The notes under the pieces were generated by a model. The model was given only the letters and a program-made list of their open reading frames with translations, was not told where the DNA came from and did no database searches. Shown in pieces: positions 35,868-43,922 of a DNA stretch of 64,000 bases. A program made the position numbers and the translations under genes. The DNA lies in the NCBI GenBank assembly GCA_018222865.1, contig JAAEZM010000001.1, forward strand, positions 291,747-355,746. The letters run 5' to 3'. Source of the DNA: Alphaproteobacteria bacterium. Its GTDB lineage: Bacteria; Pseudomonadota; Alphaproteobacteria; Caulobacterales; Maricaulaceae. The first letter of the stretch is position 1. Every line of letters begins with the position of its first letter.

Positions 35868-37103
35868 CTATTCGAAGCGGAGCGCGTCAATCGGATTGAG
35901 ACTGGCCGCGCGCTGCGCCGGATAAAGCCCGAAGAAGACGCCGACGAATAAGGACGCGCCGACCGCAATGGCGACGATGAGCGGGCTGACCACGATCTCA
36001 AGCTGACCGACATTGGCGTAAAGCGCTGTTCCGCCAATGCCTGCGGCCAGTCCCAAAGCGCCGCCGATCATACACAGCACAATACTCTCGATCAGGAATT
36101 GATTGCGGATATCCCGCCGCCGGGCACCGACGGCGAGGCGCAGCCCGATCTCGCGTGTCCGCTCAGTGACAGAAACCAGCATGATATTCATGATGCCGAT
36201 CCCGCCTACCAGGAGCACAATCCCCGCTCCGACGGCCAGAAGCAGGCCGAGCTGGTTCTCCGTCTCATTGCGGGCGCGGATGAATTCAGCCAGGGAGGAG
36301 ACATTGAAATCATCGCTGGCGCCCGGGGCTATATCGCGCCGGATGCGCAGTAGGTCCTGAATATCGGCAATCACGCGACCAATATCTTCACCGGCAGAAA
36401 CATCGGCATAAATCGTGTTCACCGGATCGGGGGTCGGCGGGCGCTGACCGGCACCCAAACGGCTGCGGGCCGCGTTCAGCGGTACGAAAACGATATCGTC
36501 CTGATCGGTACCGAAATTCGACTCCCCCTTGGCCTCGACCGTACCGATGACTTCAAAGGGCTGGCCGCCGACACGGATCACCTGGCCGATAGGGCTGGCG
36601 CCGTCGAACAATTCCGCGACGATGGTCTGACCGACCACGGCGAGACGCCGGGAGGCATTGTCCTCGGCGGGAGAGAAGGCCCGGCCTTCATCGATAATCC
36701 AGCTGCGGGCATCGAAATAGTCGGTGTTGACGCCGTAGATACTGGTTTGCCAATTGGCGCCCGCAAAGACGATGCTGGTGGCCGTGCGCACCTCGCCAGA
36801 GACGCTGGACAGGCCGGCCACCTCATTGCGGATCGCAAGCACATCGCCGTCGGTCATGGGCGGGGCGGATCCGGCACCGCCGCGGCGACCGCCAAACATA
36901 GAGCTTCCCGGCCGGATGATAAGCAGATTGGCGCCGAAACTGGCAATCTGGTCCTCAACCGCGCGCTTCGTCCCCTCACTGATCGAGACGAGGACAATCA
37001 CGGAGGCAACGCCGATGATAATGCCCAGCATGGCCAGGGCGCTGCGCAACGCATTCACCCGAAGCGCGGTAAGCGCGACCCGGATCGAGGCCCAGAGCGT
37101 CAT
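35868..37103 (-). CDS. MacB/FtsX-type ABC exporter permease
   Basis: A 411-residue permease. One N-terminal membrane segment (about 15-45), a large periplasmic MacB-type core (about 50-270; SSVSGEVRTATSIVFAGANW) and three C-terminal segments (about 285-400) give the MacB/FtsX topology. The Arg-rich REIGLRLAVGARRRDIRNQF coupling helix (about 318-337) is typical. A Gly/Arg-rich short loop (about 71-78) is odd. It is third in an adaptor-ATPase-permease operon, overlapping the ATPase gene by four bases. It moves molecules across the periplasm rather than the membrane alone. Confidence 0.92.
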   Translation of the reverse strand: MTLWASIRVALTALRVNALRSALAMLGIIIGVASVIVLVSISEGTKRAVEDQIASFGANLLIIRPGSSMFGGRRGGAGSAPPMTDGDVLAIRNEVAGLSSVSGEVRTATSIVFAGANWQTSIYGVNTDYFDARSWIIDEGRAFSPAEDNASRRLAVVGQTIVAELFDGASPIGQVIRVGGQPFEVIGTVEAKGESNFGTDQDDIVFVPLNAARSRLGAGQRPPTPDPVNTIYADVSAGEDIGRVIADIQDLLRIRRDIAPGASDDFNVSSLAEFIRARNETENQLGLLLAVGAGIVLLVGGIGIMNIMLVSVTERTREIGLRLAVGARRRDIRNQFLIESIVLCMIGGALGLAAGIGGTALYANVGQLEIVVSPLIVAIAVGASLFVGVFFGLYPAQRAASLNPIDALRFE

Positions 37104-37780
37104 GACCGGTCCTCCACAATCTTGCCATCGCGAAAGACGATCTGCCGCTTGGCATGATCGGCCACCTCTTGTTCATGGGTGACCAAAATCACAGTGATAC
37201 CCTCGCGATTAAGCCCGTCGAAAATCCGCATGACCTCCTCAGAGGTCCGGCTGTCGAGGGCGCCGGTCGGTTCATCGGCCAGGATGATGGCCGGGTCGTT
37301 GACCAGGGCGCGTGCGATGGCAACACGTTGCTGTTGCCCGCCGGATAACTGCTTGGGATGATGATGGCTGCGATCGCCAAGGCCGACCTGGTCGAGACGC
37401 GCCTGCGCGCGTTTGCGTCGCTGACCCGCGGGCACGCCGGAATAAACGAGCGGTAGAGCAGCATTCTCAACCGCCGATGTCCTTGGCAGGAGATTGAATT
37501 GCTGGAAGACGAAGCCGATGGAGTGCGAGCGGAATTCTGCCAGCGCATCCGGCCCCAGCGCATCAAGCGCCCGGCCATCCACCCGCAAAGCGCCTGATGT
37601 GGGCTGATCAAGCGCGCCGAGGAGATTCATAAAGGTCGACTTGCCCGAACCTGAAGCGCCCATAACGGCAACATATTCACCGGCTTCGATTGCAACACTC
37701 ACCCCGTCTAGTGCTCGGATTTGCGTATCACCCATCGTGTAGACTTTGGAGATGTCCTCGCACTCGATCAGGGCGCTCAT
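37100..37780 (-). CDS. MacB/LolD-type ABC exporter ATPase
   Basis: A 226-residue ATPase: Walker A GASGSGKST (about 40-48), LSGGQQQRVAIARAL signature, Walker B IILADEPTGALD. It is the separate-subunit version of the MacB ATPase domain. Its ends overlap both neighbours by four bases, so the three genes are translationally coupled. Confidence 0.94.
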   Translation of the reverse strand: MSALIECEDISKVYTMGDTQIRALDGVSVAIEAGEYVAVMGASGSGKSTFMNLLGALDQPTSGALRVDGRALDALGPDALAEFRSHSIGFVFQQFNLLPRTSAVENAALPLVYSGVPAGQRRKRAQARLDQVGLGDRSHHHPKQLSGGQQQRVAIARALVNDPAIILADEPTGALDSRTSEEVMRIFDGLNREGITVILVTHEQEVADHAKRQIVFRDGKIVEDRS

Positions 37781-39228
37781 CCGCGCACCTCACGCGCCCG
37801 GGTCACAACGGCTTCACCGGCTTGAAGATTGCCACCGGCGATTTCCGCGCGCTGAGTATCGCTGATCCCGACCCGAACCCGGCGTTCCTCCAGCCGGCCT
37901 TCAGATGTTTCCACCCACACCGTTGCGGCGCGGGTTTGGGCAGCAGCCCGCATAAGGTCGCGATAAGCGCGCATCTGCTCCGGCGTTAAAATGTCGCTCA
38001 GCCCGGAGGCGATCTGCTCCTGGATGGCCCCGCGGTCCATAGTGCCGCTGGCCTGGGCTTGCTGGAATGCGGACCGGAAGACCTGGCCGGCCCGGTCTCG
38101 CTGATCATCGGTAAGATCAAGCTGGTCAAGCATGCGTCCTCCCGCACCACCGCGGGCACCGCCACCAGGGCCACCGCGCCGCCCCGGCCCCGCCCCGCCT
38201 TCCGGCGCCGCGTCGCTGATCGCGGCCAGCGCATCAGACGGGCGGAAACGCAAAGCGGCATTGCTCACGGTGAGCACATCGGACCGCTCGCCCGTGACAA
38301 TATCCATATTCGCCGTCATGCCCGGCAAGAGCCTTTGGCGCGGATTATCGGCGGAGACCACCACCGTATAGGTCACCACATTTTGTAGTGTCACCGGCGC
38401 AAGACGGATCTGTTCGACCACGCCGTTCAGCTCGAGATCGGGAAACGCATCGACGGTAAAACTCACCGGCTGACCGGTGACGATCTGTCCGATATCCGCC
38501 TCATCAATCTGCGCGTCGATCTGAACTTGGCTGAGATCCTGAGCGATGGTGAAAAGTGTCGGCGAAGACAGGCTTGCCGCGACGGTCTGGCCCTGATCAA
38601 CCGCGCGATCGACCACAATTCCGCTGATCGGAGAGCGGATGGAGGTCCGTTCCAGATCGATACGCGCGCCCGCCAGCGTCGCTTCGCGCTGTCGCACCAC
38701 GGCTTGCGCATTGGCGATCTGAGCCTCGGCCACGCCAAGCTCGGCCTCTGCCGCATCAAGGCTGGCCGATGCGTTATCCAGTGCGGCCTGCGAGGCATTA
38801 CCCCGCTGATGCAAGGCTTCGGTGCGCTCATATTCGAGGCGTGCGGTACGCGTGGTCGCCACCACACGATTATAGCTGGCACGTTGCAATTGCAGCGACG
38901 CTATGGCGGTCGCGTAGGACGCTTCGGCTTCGCGGACCCGAGTTTCGAAGGTTTGCGGATCGAGCTGGGCGATGATCTGACCGGCCTCGACATCATCATT
39001 GAAGTCGACAAACAGTTCTGAGATCTGACCCGATAATTGCGACCCGACTTCGACCGTTACCAACGCCCGCACCGCACCGGAGGCTGCTACCGAGCGGCGA
39101 ATACTGCCTGTTTCTGCGAGGCTGGTTTCGATCCGGATCTCCCCGGACGCGGCCTCATTCGGCTGCAAATACACAAAAGCGCCGATAGCAATGACTACTG
39201 CTAGCGCAGCCGCAATCCACTTGGTCAA
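37777..39228 (-). CDS. MacA-like periplasmic adaptor with Spy/CpxP-like insertion
   Basis: A 483-residue membrane-fusion protein: N-terminal anchor (about 4-24), lipoyl-like and coiled-coil hairpin (about 60-195) and beta-barrel (about 200-310). The notable part is about residues 340-430. A Gly/Arg-rich linker (GRRGGPGGGARGG) leads to two LTxxQ motifs (LTDDQ and LTPEQ) separated by a helical stretch, the pattern of the Spy/CpxP chaperone family. The final adaptor strands follow. So the insertion sits within the membrane-proximal domain. It is expected to bridge the permease to an outer-membrane channel; no TolC gene is nearby. Confidence 0.9.
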   Translation of the reverse strand: MTKWIAAALAVVIAIGAFVYLQPNEAASGEIRIETSLAETGSIRRSVAASGAVRALVTVEVGSQLSGQISELFVDFNDDVEAGQIIAQLDPQTFETRVREAEASYATAIASLQLQRASYNRVVATTRTARLEYERTEALHQRGNASQAALDNASASLDAAEAELGVAEAQIANAQAVVRQREATLAGARIDLERTSIRSPISGIVVDRAVDQGQTVAASLSSPTLFTIAQDLSQVQIDAQIDEADIGQIVTGQPVSFTVDAFPDLELNGVVEQIRLAPVTLQNVVTYTVVVSADNPRQRLLPGMTANMDIVTGERSDVLTVSNAALRFRPSDALAAISDAAPEGGAGPGRRGGPGGGARGGAGGRMLDQLDLTDDQRDRAGQVFRSAFQQAQASGTMDRGAIQEQIASGLSDILTPEQMRAYRDLMRAAAQTRAATVWVETSEGRLEERRVRVGISDTQRAEIAGGNLQAGEAVVTRAREVRG

Positions 39229-39376
39229 AACGATCCCCTAGATCCTGCCTGTCCCCAACACTGCTTCTACTACGCAGCGTGGCACCCATTCCGTCGCGCG
39301 CTTTGCAGAGAGAAGCATCTGGTCAGGCCGCGATCAGGAAGATAAACCGTCTGGCAGAAACAGAAAGGCGAAATCC

Positions 39377-39691
39377 GTGGAGTTTGAAGATCTGCTTGCC
39401 GTGCCAGGCATGAGCACGCTTATCTCGTTTGCACCGCTCTTCGCTGGCGCTCTCTGGCTGCTTCTGATCGTCATTTTGTGGAAGGACGGGTTCAACGACT
39501 TGTTTGAGCGCTTGACCCGGCCACGCTGGGCTGGTTCTGCGCGCCTTCACGCCCTGGCCATGATCCCCTTGCGCGCGCTGATGCTGGCTGGAGTGGCCGG
39601 ATTGGGCGCCGCGATGACCACTATCGGCATCATGTTCAACATCGCCATCTTGTTGAATATCTGGAACGCCGCACAGCTCGCTTTCAAATAA
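39377..39691 (+). CDS. small membrane protein, unknown
   Basis: Up to 104 residues from a GTG start preceded by AAAGG; an internal ATG at 39410 would give 93. Two membrane segments (about 18-36 and 68-98) flank a basic cytoplasmic loop (FERLTRPRWAGSARLH). Composition is coding-like. It is divergent from the exporter operon. No family recognised. Confidence 0.65.
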   Translation: MEFEDLLAVPGMSTLISFAPLFAGALWLLLIVILWKDGFNDLFERLTRPRWAGSARLHALAMIPLRALMLAGVAGLGAAMTTIGIMFNIAILLNIWNAAQLAFK

Positions 39692-39780
39692 ACCGCCTCG
39701 CCGAGCATGGGGCCGAACCGCTCCATACCTTGCCCGATCAGGCCGAATAATGTTCATGATCGGGCGGAGCTTACCCGGTC

Positions 39781-40821
39781 ATGACATTCTCTCTGCTTGA
39801 TATCGTTCAACTCCTCGCCGCCTATCACTGTACGGCGCTTGCATTGATGCTGGCCCCGAAACTGCGGCTCGCAGGCCTGACGGTCATGTGTGCGACCTTT
39901 GCCCTCCACATGGCATTCAACCTCGGTGTCGGCCTGGGCCTCATCGGTCCGGCCTTTGATATCACCAGCGCATTCGGCCTCATCTATGGCCCCGCCTTTT
40001 TCCTGTTTGTGCGGGGACTGGCGTCTGATCAGGCCCGCTTGCGCCCTGCGACCGCGCTACATGCCCTGCCCGCGCTGATCATCGCCATCTGGCAGCCAGA
40101 GCCGCCAATCCCCTACCTCTTCGGCCTTCCCAGCCTGGTAATTTATATTGGCCTCGCCGTGCTCACACTTCGACATCATGCACGACTTCGCGGCGAATGG
40201 CGGTCCGATGATCACGCAATTTCGCTCGACTGGGTCCAGCACGCCCTGATCGCCTTCACCCTTCTCGCCCTGCTCGACATTCTGCGCGAGATCATCGGCT
40301 TTACATCCCGGGCGTTGCCGGATGATCTGGCCCTGGCCATTGTCATAATCGGGGTCACCACCTTGTTGACGCTGATGATGCGTGCCGCACGTGAACATGA
40401 TGCCCGGCACGGGGCCCTGCCAAAGCTTGCGCTGGACATGCGCTCGCCAGAAAGCACTGCAGATGATGCAGCCCGCTTCAGCGAGGCCTATGGCCGTATC
40501 CAGACATTGCTGCAGCAGGAAGAGGCCTGGCGAGAACCGCGCCTCTCCCTCGCCGAAATTGCGCACCGGCTGCAGTTAAACCCGCGCGATGTCTCGCGCG
40601 CCATAAACCTGCAGGCCCAAACCAGCTTCGCCCGCTTCATCAACACCTATAGAATTGACGCGCTCAACGCCCTGATGGCGGATCCGGCCAATCATGATCG
40701 GACCATTATGGCATTGGCCTATGAGGTGGGCTTCAATTCCAAATCCGCGTTCAACCGGACCTATCGGGAATTGACCGGGAAGACCCCGACACAGGCCTTC
40801 GAAGACGCAAAATCCGCCTAA
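39781..40821 (+). CDS. membrane-anchored AraC-family transcriptional regulator
   Basis: A 346-residue protein with six to seven membrane segments (about 8-205) followed by an AraC/XylS double helix-turn-helix domain (about 245-340; LSLAEIAHRLQLN and IMALAYEVGFNSKSAFNRTY). This architecture couples membrane sensing directly to transcription. The last membrane segment is followed by an Arg-rich boundary. No RBS better than a weak one. Likely targets are nearby secreted or membrane genes, which is inference. Confidence 0.9.
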   Translation: MTFSLLDIVQLLAAYHCTALALMLAPKLRLAGLTVMCATFALHMAFNLGVGLGLIGPAFDITSAFGLIYGPAFFLFVRGLASDQARLRPATALHALPALIIAIWQPEPPIPYLFGLPSLVIYIGLAVLTLRHHARLRGEWRSDDHAISLDWVQHALIAFTLLALLDILREIIGFTSRALPDDLALAIVIIGVTTLLTLMMRAAREHDARHGALPKLALDMRSPESTADDAARFSEAYGRIQTLLQQEEAWREPRLSLAEIAHRLQLNPRDVSRAINLQAQTSFARFINTYRIDALNALMADPANHDRTIMALAYEVGFNSKSAFNRTYRELTGKTPTQAFEDAKSA

Positions 40822-40928
40822 TCGGTCCTGAAACCTGTTTCGGGACGCCCGCAATCGCGATTGAAGACGACAAGACCGTGAGAGGATGTGTTCCATGCGG
40901 CGAGTTATTCGCCATAAAGGACATATCA

Positions 40929-41429
40929 ATGCGCGCCCTTTTCCTCTCCACCGCCCTGATTGCAACAGCCTGCGCCAGCGCCCAGGCGGATCCGTTGAAC
41001 CTTGACCCAGCGATCCAGTTCGAGGCTTCGCTGAGCAGTTTGACCCCGGCCTTTGATCGCCTGTGCGACACCTATGATGTTCGAACGCTCGATCCGGCCG
41101 AGCTCCCGATCGCCCAATCAAGCCATGTCCAGATCGACTGCCACGGCTTCGATCATGCCGGCGCCTCGCGCCTGGCAGAATTTGTCTTCGCGGATGATGC
41201 GCTGGCCTTTATCTGGGTGCTCACGGAAGCCGATGAGGAAGCCGCCCATCTCGCCCGTATGCGCGAGCGTTATGGCGCACCCAGCCATGACACGCCGCTC
41301 TTCGTCGCCTTCACCGATGACCGCACAGCCCTGAGGCGCGACATCCCGGAATTTCTCTACTATGGCGACCATATTGCGCCTGTGTATCAGGGCTGGTTTG
41401 ACCAGATGGCCACACAAGCTGGCGAGTAA
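40929..41429 (+). CDS. small secreted protein, unknown
   Basis: A 166-residue protein with a signal peptide (1-19, cleaved after ADP-like AQA near residue 19). The mature part is acidic, with two cysteines (about 45 and 70, SHVQIDCHGFDHAG) that may pair. No family recognised. The ATG at 40929 has AAAGGAC upstream and is preferred over the longer frame. Lies just after the membrane AraC gene and before the structured leader at 41447-41542. Confidence 0.75.
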   Translation: MRALFLSTALIATACASAQADPLNLDPAIQFEASLSSLTPAFDRLCDTYDVRTLDPAELPIAQSSHVQIDCHGFDHAGASRLAEFVFADDALAFIWVLTEADEEAAHLARMRERYGAPSHDTPLFVAFTDDRTALRRDIPEFLYYGDHIAPVYQGWFDQMATQAGE

Positions 41430-41446
41430 GGACTTGACCTTACGCG

Positions 41447-41475
41447 CAAGTGTGACGCTTTCAGCGTAACACTTG
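41447..41475. repeat. 13-bp inverted repeat before the propeller gene
   Basis: CAAGTGTGACGCT (41447-41459), 3-nt loop, AGCGTAACACTTG (41463-41475), one mismatch. It lies 17 bp after the previous stop with no T run. It could be an operator, a processing stem or a weak terminator. Confidence 0.7.
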
Positions 41476-41493
41476 TGTGAGGGCTTTAGGGAC

Positions 41494-41542
41494 GTCTGGT
41501 TCTGGTCTCGTCCGGGCCTTATCGCGGACGCTGGAACCAGAC
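41494..41542 (+). promoter_or_regulatory. structured 5' leader of the propeller gene
   Basis: Nested stems: GTCTGGTTC (41494-41502) with GAACCAGAC (41534-41542), and inside it CGTCCG (41509-41514) with CGGACG (41525-41530). It ends 16 bp before the ATG at 41559. A candidate RNA regulatory leader; function inferred from structure only. Confidence 0.5.
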
Positions 41543-41558
41543 ACACCCTAGGAAAACA

Positions 41559-42422
41559 ATGCTGTTCAAGACACTCCTTCTTGCCCTGATGGTTCAAGCT
41601 GAACCCGAGCTGATAGACGCGCCCTTCAACACACTTCGCTCCACGGATTACGGTGGATCGTTTAACCCGGATGAGACGTGGCTCTATTTCAGCCACATCC
41701 CGGCCGATACCGGCCGTCGCCAGGTTTTTCGAGCCCCCGTGCTCGCATACGGGCTCGGAGAGGCCGAGCCGGTTTTCGCCGGGGGAGCGCCGGTCATGGG
41801 CAGTGATGTCCACATCTCGCCAGACGGCACGCGCATGTGGTTTAAAACGCGACTCAATACCGGGCCTCTGAGCGAGCGAAATGACGGCAATATCTATGTT
41901 TCACATCGTGTCGGTGAAACCTGGAGCACGCCGCGGCCACTTGGACCGGAAGTGAATTCATCCGGCGAGGAATTCTACCCGGTTGAGACCTCCTCCGGCG
42001 ATCTATATTTTTCCCGTCAGGACGGCGATGGCGACTATGACATCTTCATCGCACGTCGCACGATAAACGGCTTTGCTGAAGCGGTACGTCTGCCAGCGCC
42101 GGTAAACTCTGAATTCATCGACACGGACGCCTATATCGCGCCGGATCAGAGCTATCTCCTATTCGTGCGCATGTTCGCTCCCGATGGTCTGGGCTGGTCC
42201 GATCTCTATATCAGCTATCCCGACGATGACGGCTGGACGGAGCCGCGCCCGATTGGCCCTCACTACAACTGGGCCGGCATCGACGGCAGTCCCTCCATGG
42301 GTCGTGACGGACGCACTATGATTTTCACATCAAATCGCCGCGCAGCATCGCCGGATGAACGGGGCGGCACCCTAGATCTGTACCAGGTCGAGTTTGACCC
42401 GGACGCCTGGCGCGAAGACTAG
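41559..42422 (+). CDS. TolB/PD40-type beta-propeller protein, exported
   Basis: A 287-residue protein with a short signal-like start (about 2-14). The body carries several WD40-like/PD40 repeats: GGSFNPDETWLYFSH (about 32-46), DVHISPDGTRMWF, DAYIAPDQSYLLF and PSMGRDGRTMIFTSNRR (about 245-260), the pattern of TolB-type propellers. It probably binds peptides or sugars in the periplasm. Its stop codon shares a CTAG with the convergent DUF418 gene. Confidence 0.82.
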   Translation: MLFKTLLLALMVQAEPELIDAPFNTLRSTDYGGSFNPDETWLYFSHIPADTGRRQVFRAPVLAYGLGEAEPVFAGGAPVMGSDVHISPDGTRMWFKTRLNTGPLSERNDGNIYVSHRVGETWSTPRPLGPEVNSSGEEFYPVETSSGDLYFSRQDGDGDYDIFIARRTINGFAEAVRLPAPVNSEFIDTDAYIAPDQSYLLFVRMFAPDGLGWSDLYISYPDDDGWTEPRPIGPHYNWAGIDGSPSMGRDGRTMIFTSNRRAASPDERGGTLDLYQVEFDPDAWRED

Positions 42423-43615
42423 GTTTGAGGGGTGGGCTTGCTCATGCGGGCGGGCCCGGACCCCGCCAGACGTCGCCATGCCATCTCGAGTGGCCCCTGG
42501 TTGAAGGCCTCGAGCCAAAGAGGGCTGAAGCTGAGCTGCAGCGCCCAGATCGCGATCACCCATACCAGACGGTCATCCGGGTCAAGCGTGTCATAGGCCA
42601 CCCACTCAAAGCCCGCGAAGACCACAATAAAGATGACCGAGTGCATGACGTAGTTGGTTAAAGCCATGCGACCGACAGCCTGGATCGGCCTGAGCCATGC
42701 CGCGCCCTGAGCTGCGTGAAAACCGGTAACAAGCAGGGATAAGAGGGCAATAGCGGTGAATGCGGTTCCGATATTATGCGCCAATCCGCGAAGCGGCCAA
42801 TCGACTTGCCAACCCAGGAAAGGACCGACGGTATCGCTCGCGCCGATGCGCGCAAGCAAGCCATAGATGAGAAAGGGCAGTCCAACGGCCAAACCGACAA
42901 TGAGCATGCGCTTGTACATGCGTGCCGATGCGGCGCCTTGCAGTACGCCCCAGCGATAGAAAGCCATACCGATCAGCATAAAGCCCAACGCGTTCCAGAT
43001 CCGCCAATGCAGCATTGCGGTGATCTGGATGAACTGGTTGCGCCATGTGTTGTAGGCGAGCAGATCTGCATAGGTCCCGGCATAAGCCTCGGCTTCGCTC
43101 ATGGGCGGATCGCCAATCTCCAGCCACCACGCAAAAAGCAGGCGATCAAGGGTCTGATAGTAAAGATCAGGCCATTGCAGGATGGATATGTGGATGACTT
43201 TCAGTGCAATACCAGCGGCCAGCAGCGTCACAGGACCCGCACGCAGGAATAAAAGCAGGATGGGGCCGCAAATGGCATAGGTCAGCAGGATGTCGCCGGG
43301 CCATATCAAATAGGCATGTGCCAACCCGATAAGAAACAATATCCCCATCCGCTTGAGGAAGAAGCCTTTAAAACCGGGCGCGTCGCGTCTGCCCTCGGCC
43401 AGGATCAAGAGTCCCGCCCCAAAGAGCATGCAGAACACCGGCATGAAACGCTGGTCAATAATCGCATACTGAAGGAGCCAGGCGGCGACGCTGCTCGCAT
43501 CGACTTCTTGGATACGCGACATGGATGTGCCGGTATGCCAGGGCAGATTGGCGATCAGCATGCCAAGAATGGCACTGCCGCGCAGGAAATCCAGGCTCTC
43601 TATCCTTGTCGACAT
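42419..43615 (-). CDS. DUF418 integral membrane protein
   Basis: A 398-residue protein with about ten membrane segments. It begins RIESLDFLRGSAILGML, the DUF418/acyltransferase-3-like opening, and has the C-terminal RMALTNYVMHSVI segment (about 325-337) that defines DUF418. Family function is unproven; related proteins modify or export envelope molecules. A perfect 16-bp palindrome lies 14 bp upstream of the ATG, a likely repressor site. Convergent with the propeller gene. Confidence 0.88.
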   Translation of the reverse strand: MSTRIESLDFLRGSAILGMLIANLPWHTGTSMSRIQEVDASSVAAWLLQYAIIDQRFMPVFCMLFGAGLLILAEGRRDAPGFKGFFLKRMGILFLIGLAHAYLIWPGDILLTYAICGPILLLFLRAGPVTLLAAGIALKVIHISILQWPDLYYQTLDRLLFAWWLEIGDPPMSEAEAYAGTYADLLAYNTWRNQFIQITAMLHWRIWNALGFMLIGMAFYRWGVLQGAASARMYKRMLIVGLAVGLPFLIYGLLARIGASDTVGPFLGWQVDWPLRGLAHNIGTAFTAIALLSLLVTGFHAAQGAAWLRPIQAVGRMALTNYVMHSVIFIVVFAGFEWVAYDTLDPDDRLVWVIAIWALQLSFSPLWLEAFNQGPLEMAWRRLAGSGPARMSKPTPQT

Positions 43616-43628
43616 GGCTCCACCCCCA

Positions 43629-43644
43629 AAACGTTATAACGTTT
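43629..43644. promoter_or_regulatory. perfect palindrome at the DUF418 promoter
   Basis: AAACGTTATAACGTTT, a perfect 16-bp palindrome, 14 bp before the ATG. Position and symmetry suggest an operator for a dimeric regulator; the regulator is unidentified and not adjacent. Confidence 0.6.
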
Positions 43645-43799
43645 GAGGTTTTTATTGCCCCTTGGCTGCAAGCGCACATTAAGTCTTGGACGGAAAACTC
43701 ACAGCTTCACCGGGCCGAAGGGTTGAGCGCCGAACAATTACTTTTTTTTGCGCATTTCGGGCTTGCCTAACCGGCGAAGCTTAATGTTATATAGTTACA

Positions 43800-43904
43800 T
43801 ATCGCGTCACCAAGACGCGTCACGAGCCCCGACTTCGTTAAGGCAACAAGGTCATGCGGCCAAAACGAAGGACGCCGGTCCCCTCGGGGACCGGCGTTTT
43901 CGTT
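43800..43904 (+). ncRNA. candidate small regulatory RNA
   Basis: In a 307-bp gap between two minus-strand genes. A promoter-like TTGCCT (43763-43768), 18 bp, TTATAT (43787-43792) points right. The predicted transcript would fold into three stems: CGCGTC/GACGCG (43803-43819), CTTCGTT (43833-43839) with AACGAAG (43864-43870), and a 12-bp stem ACGCCGGTCCCC/GGGGACCGGCGT (43872-43897) followed by TTTTCGTTTC, an intrinsic terminator. No reading frame explains it. Alternative: the last stem is only the terminator of the minus-strand amidohydrolase gene; its minus-side tail is less T-rich. Not assigned to a known RNA family. Confidence 0.4.
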
Positions 43905-43922
43905 TCTTGCTATGCCGCGCGC

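Noticed and set aside
43455-43679. 74-codon minus-strand frame overlapping the start of the DUF418 gene.
   Set aside because: Out of frame with DUF418, covers the operator palindrome, and has no family resemblance.
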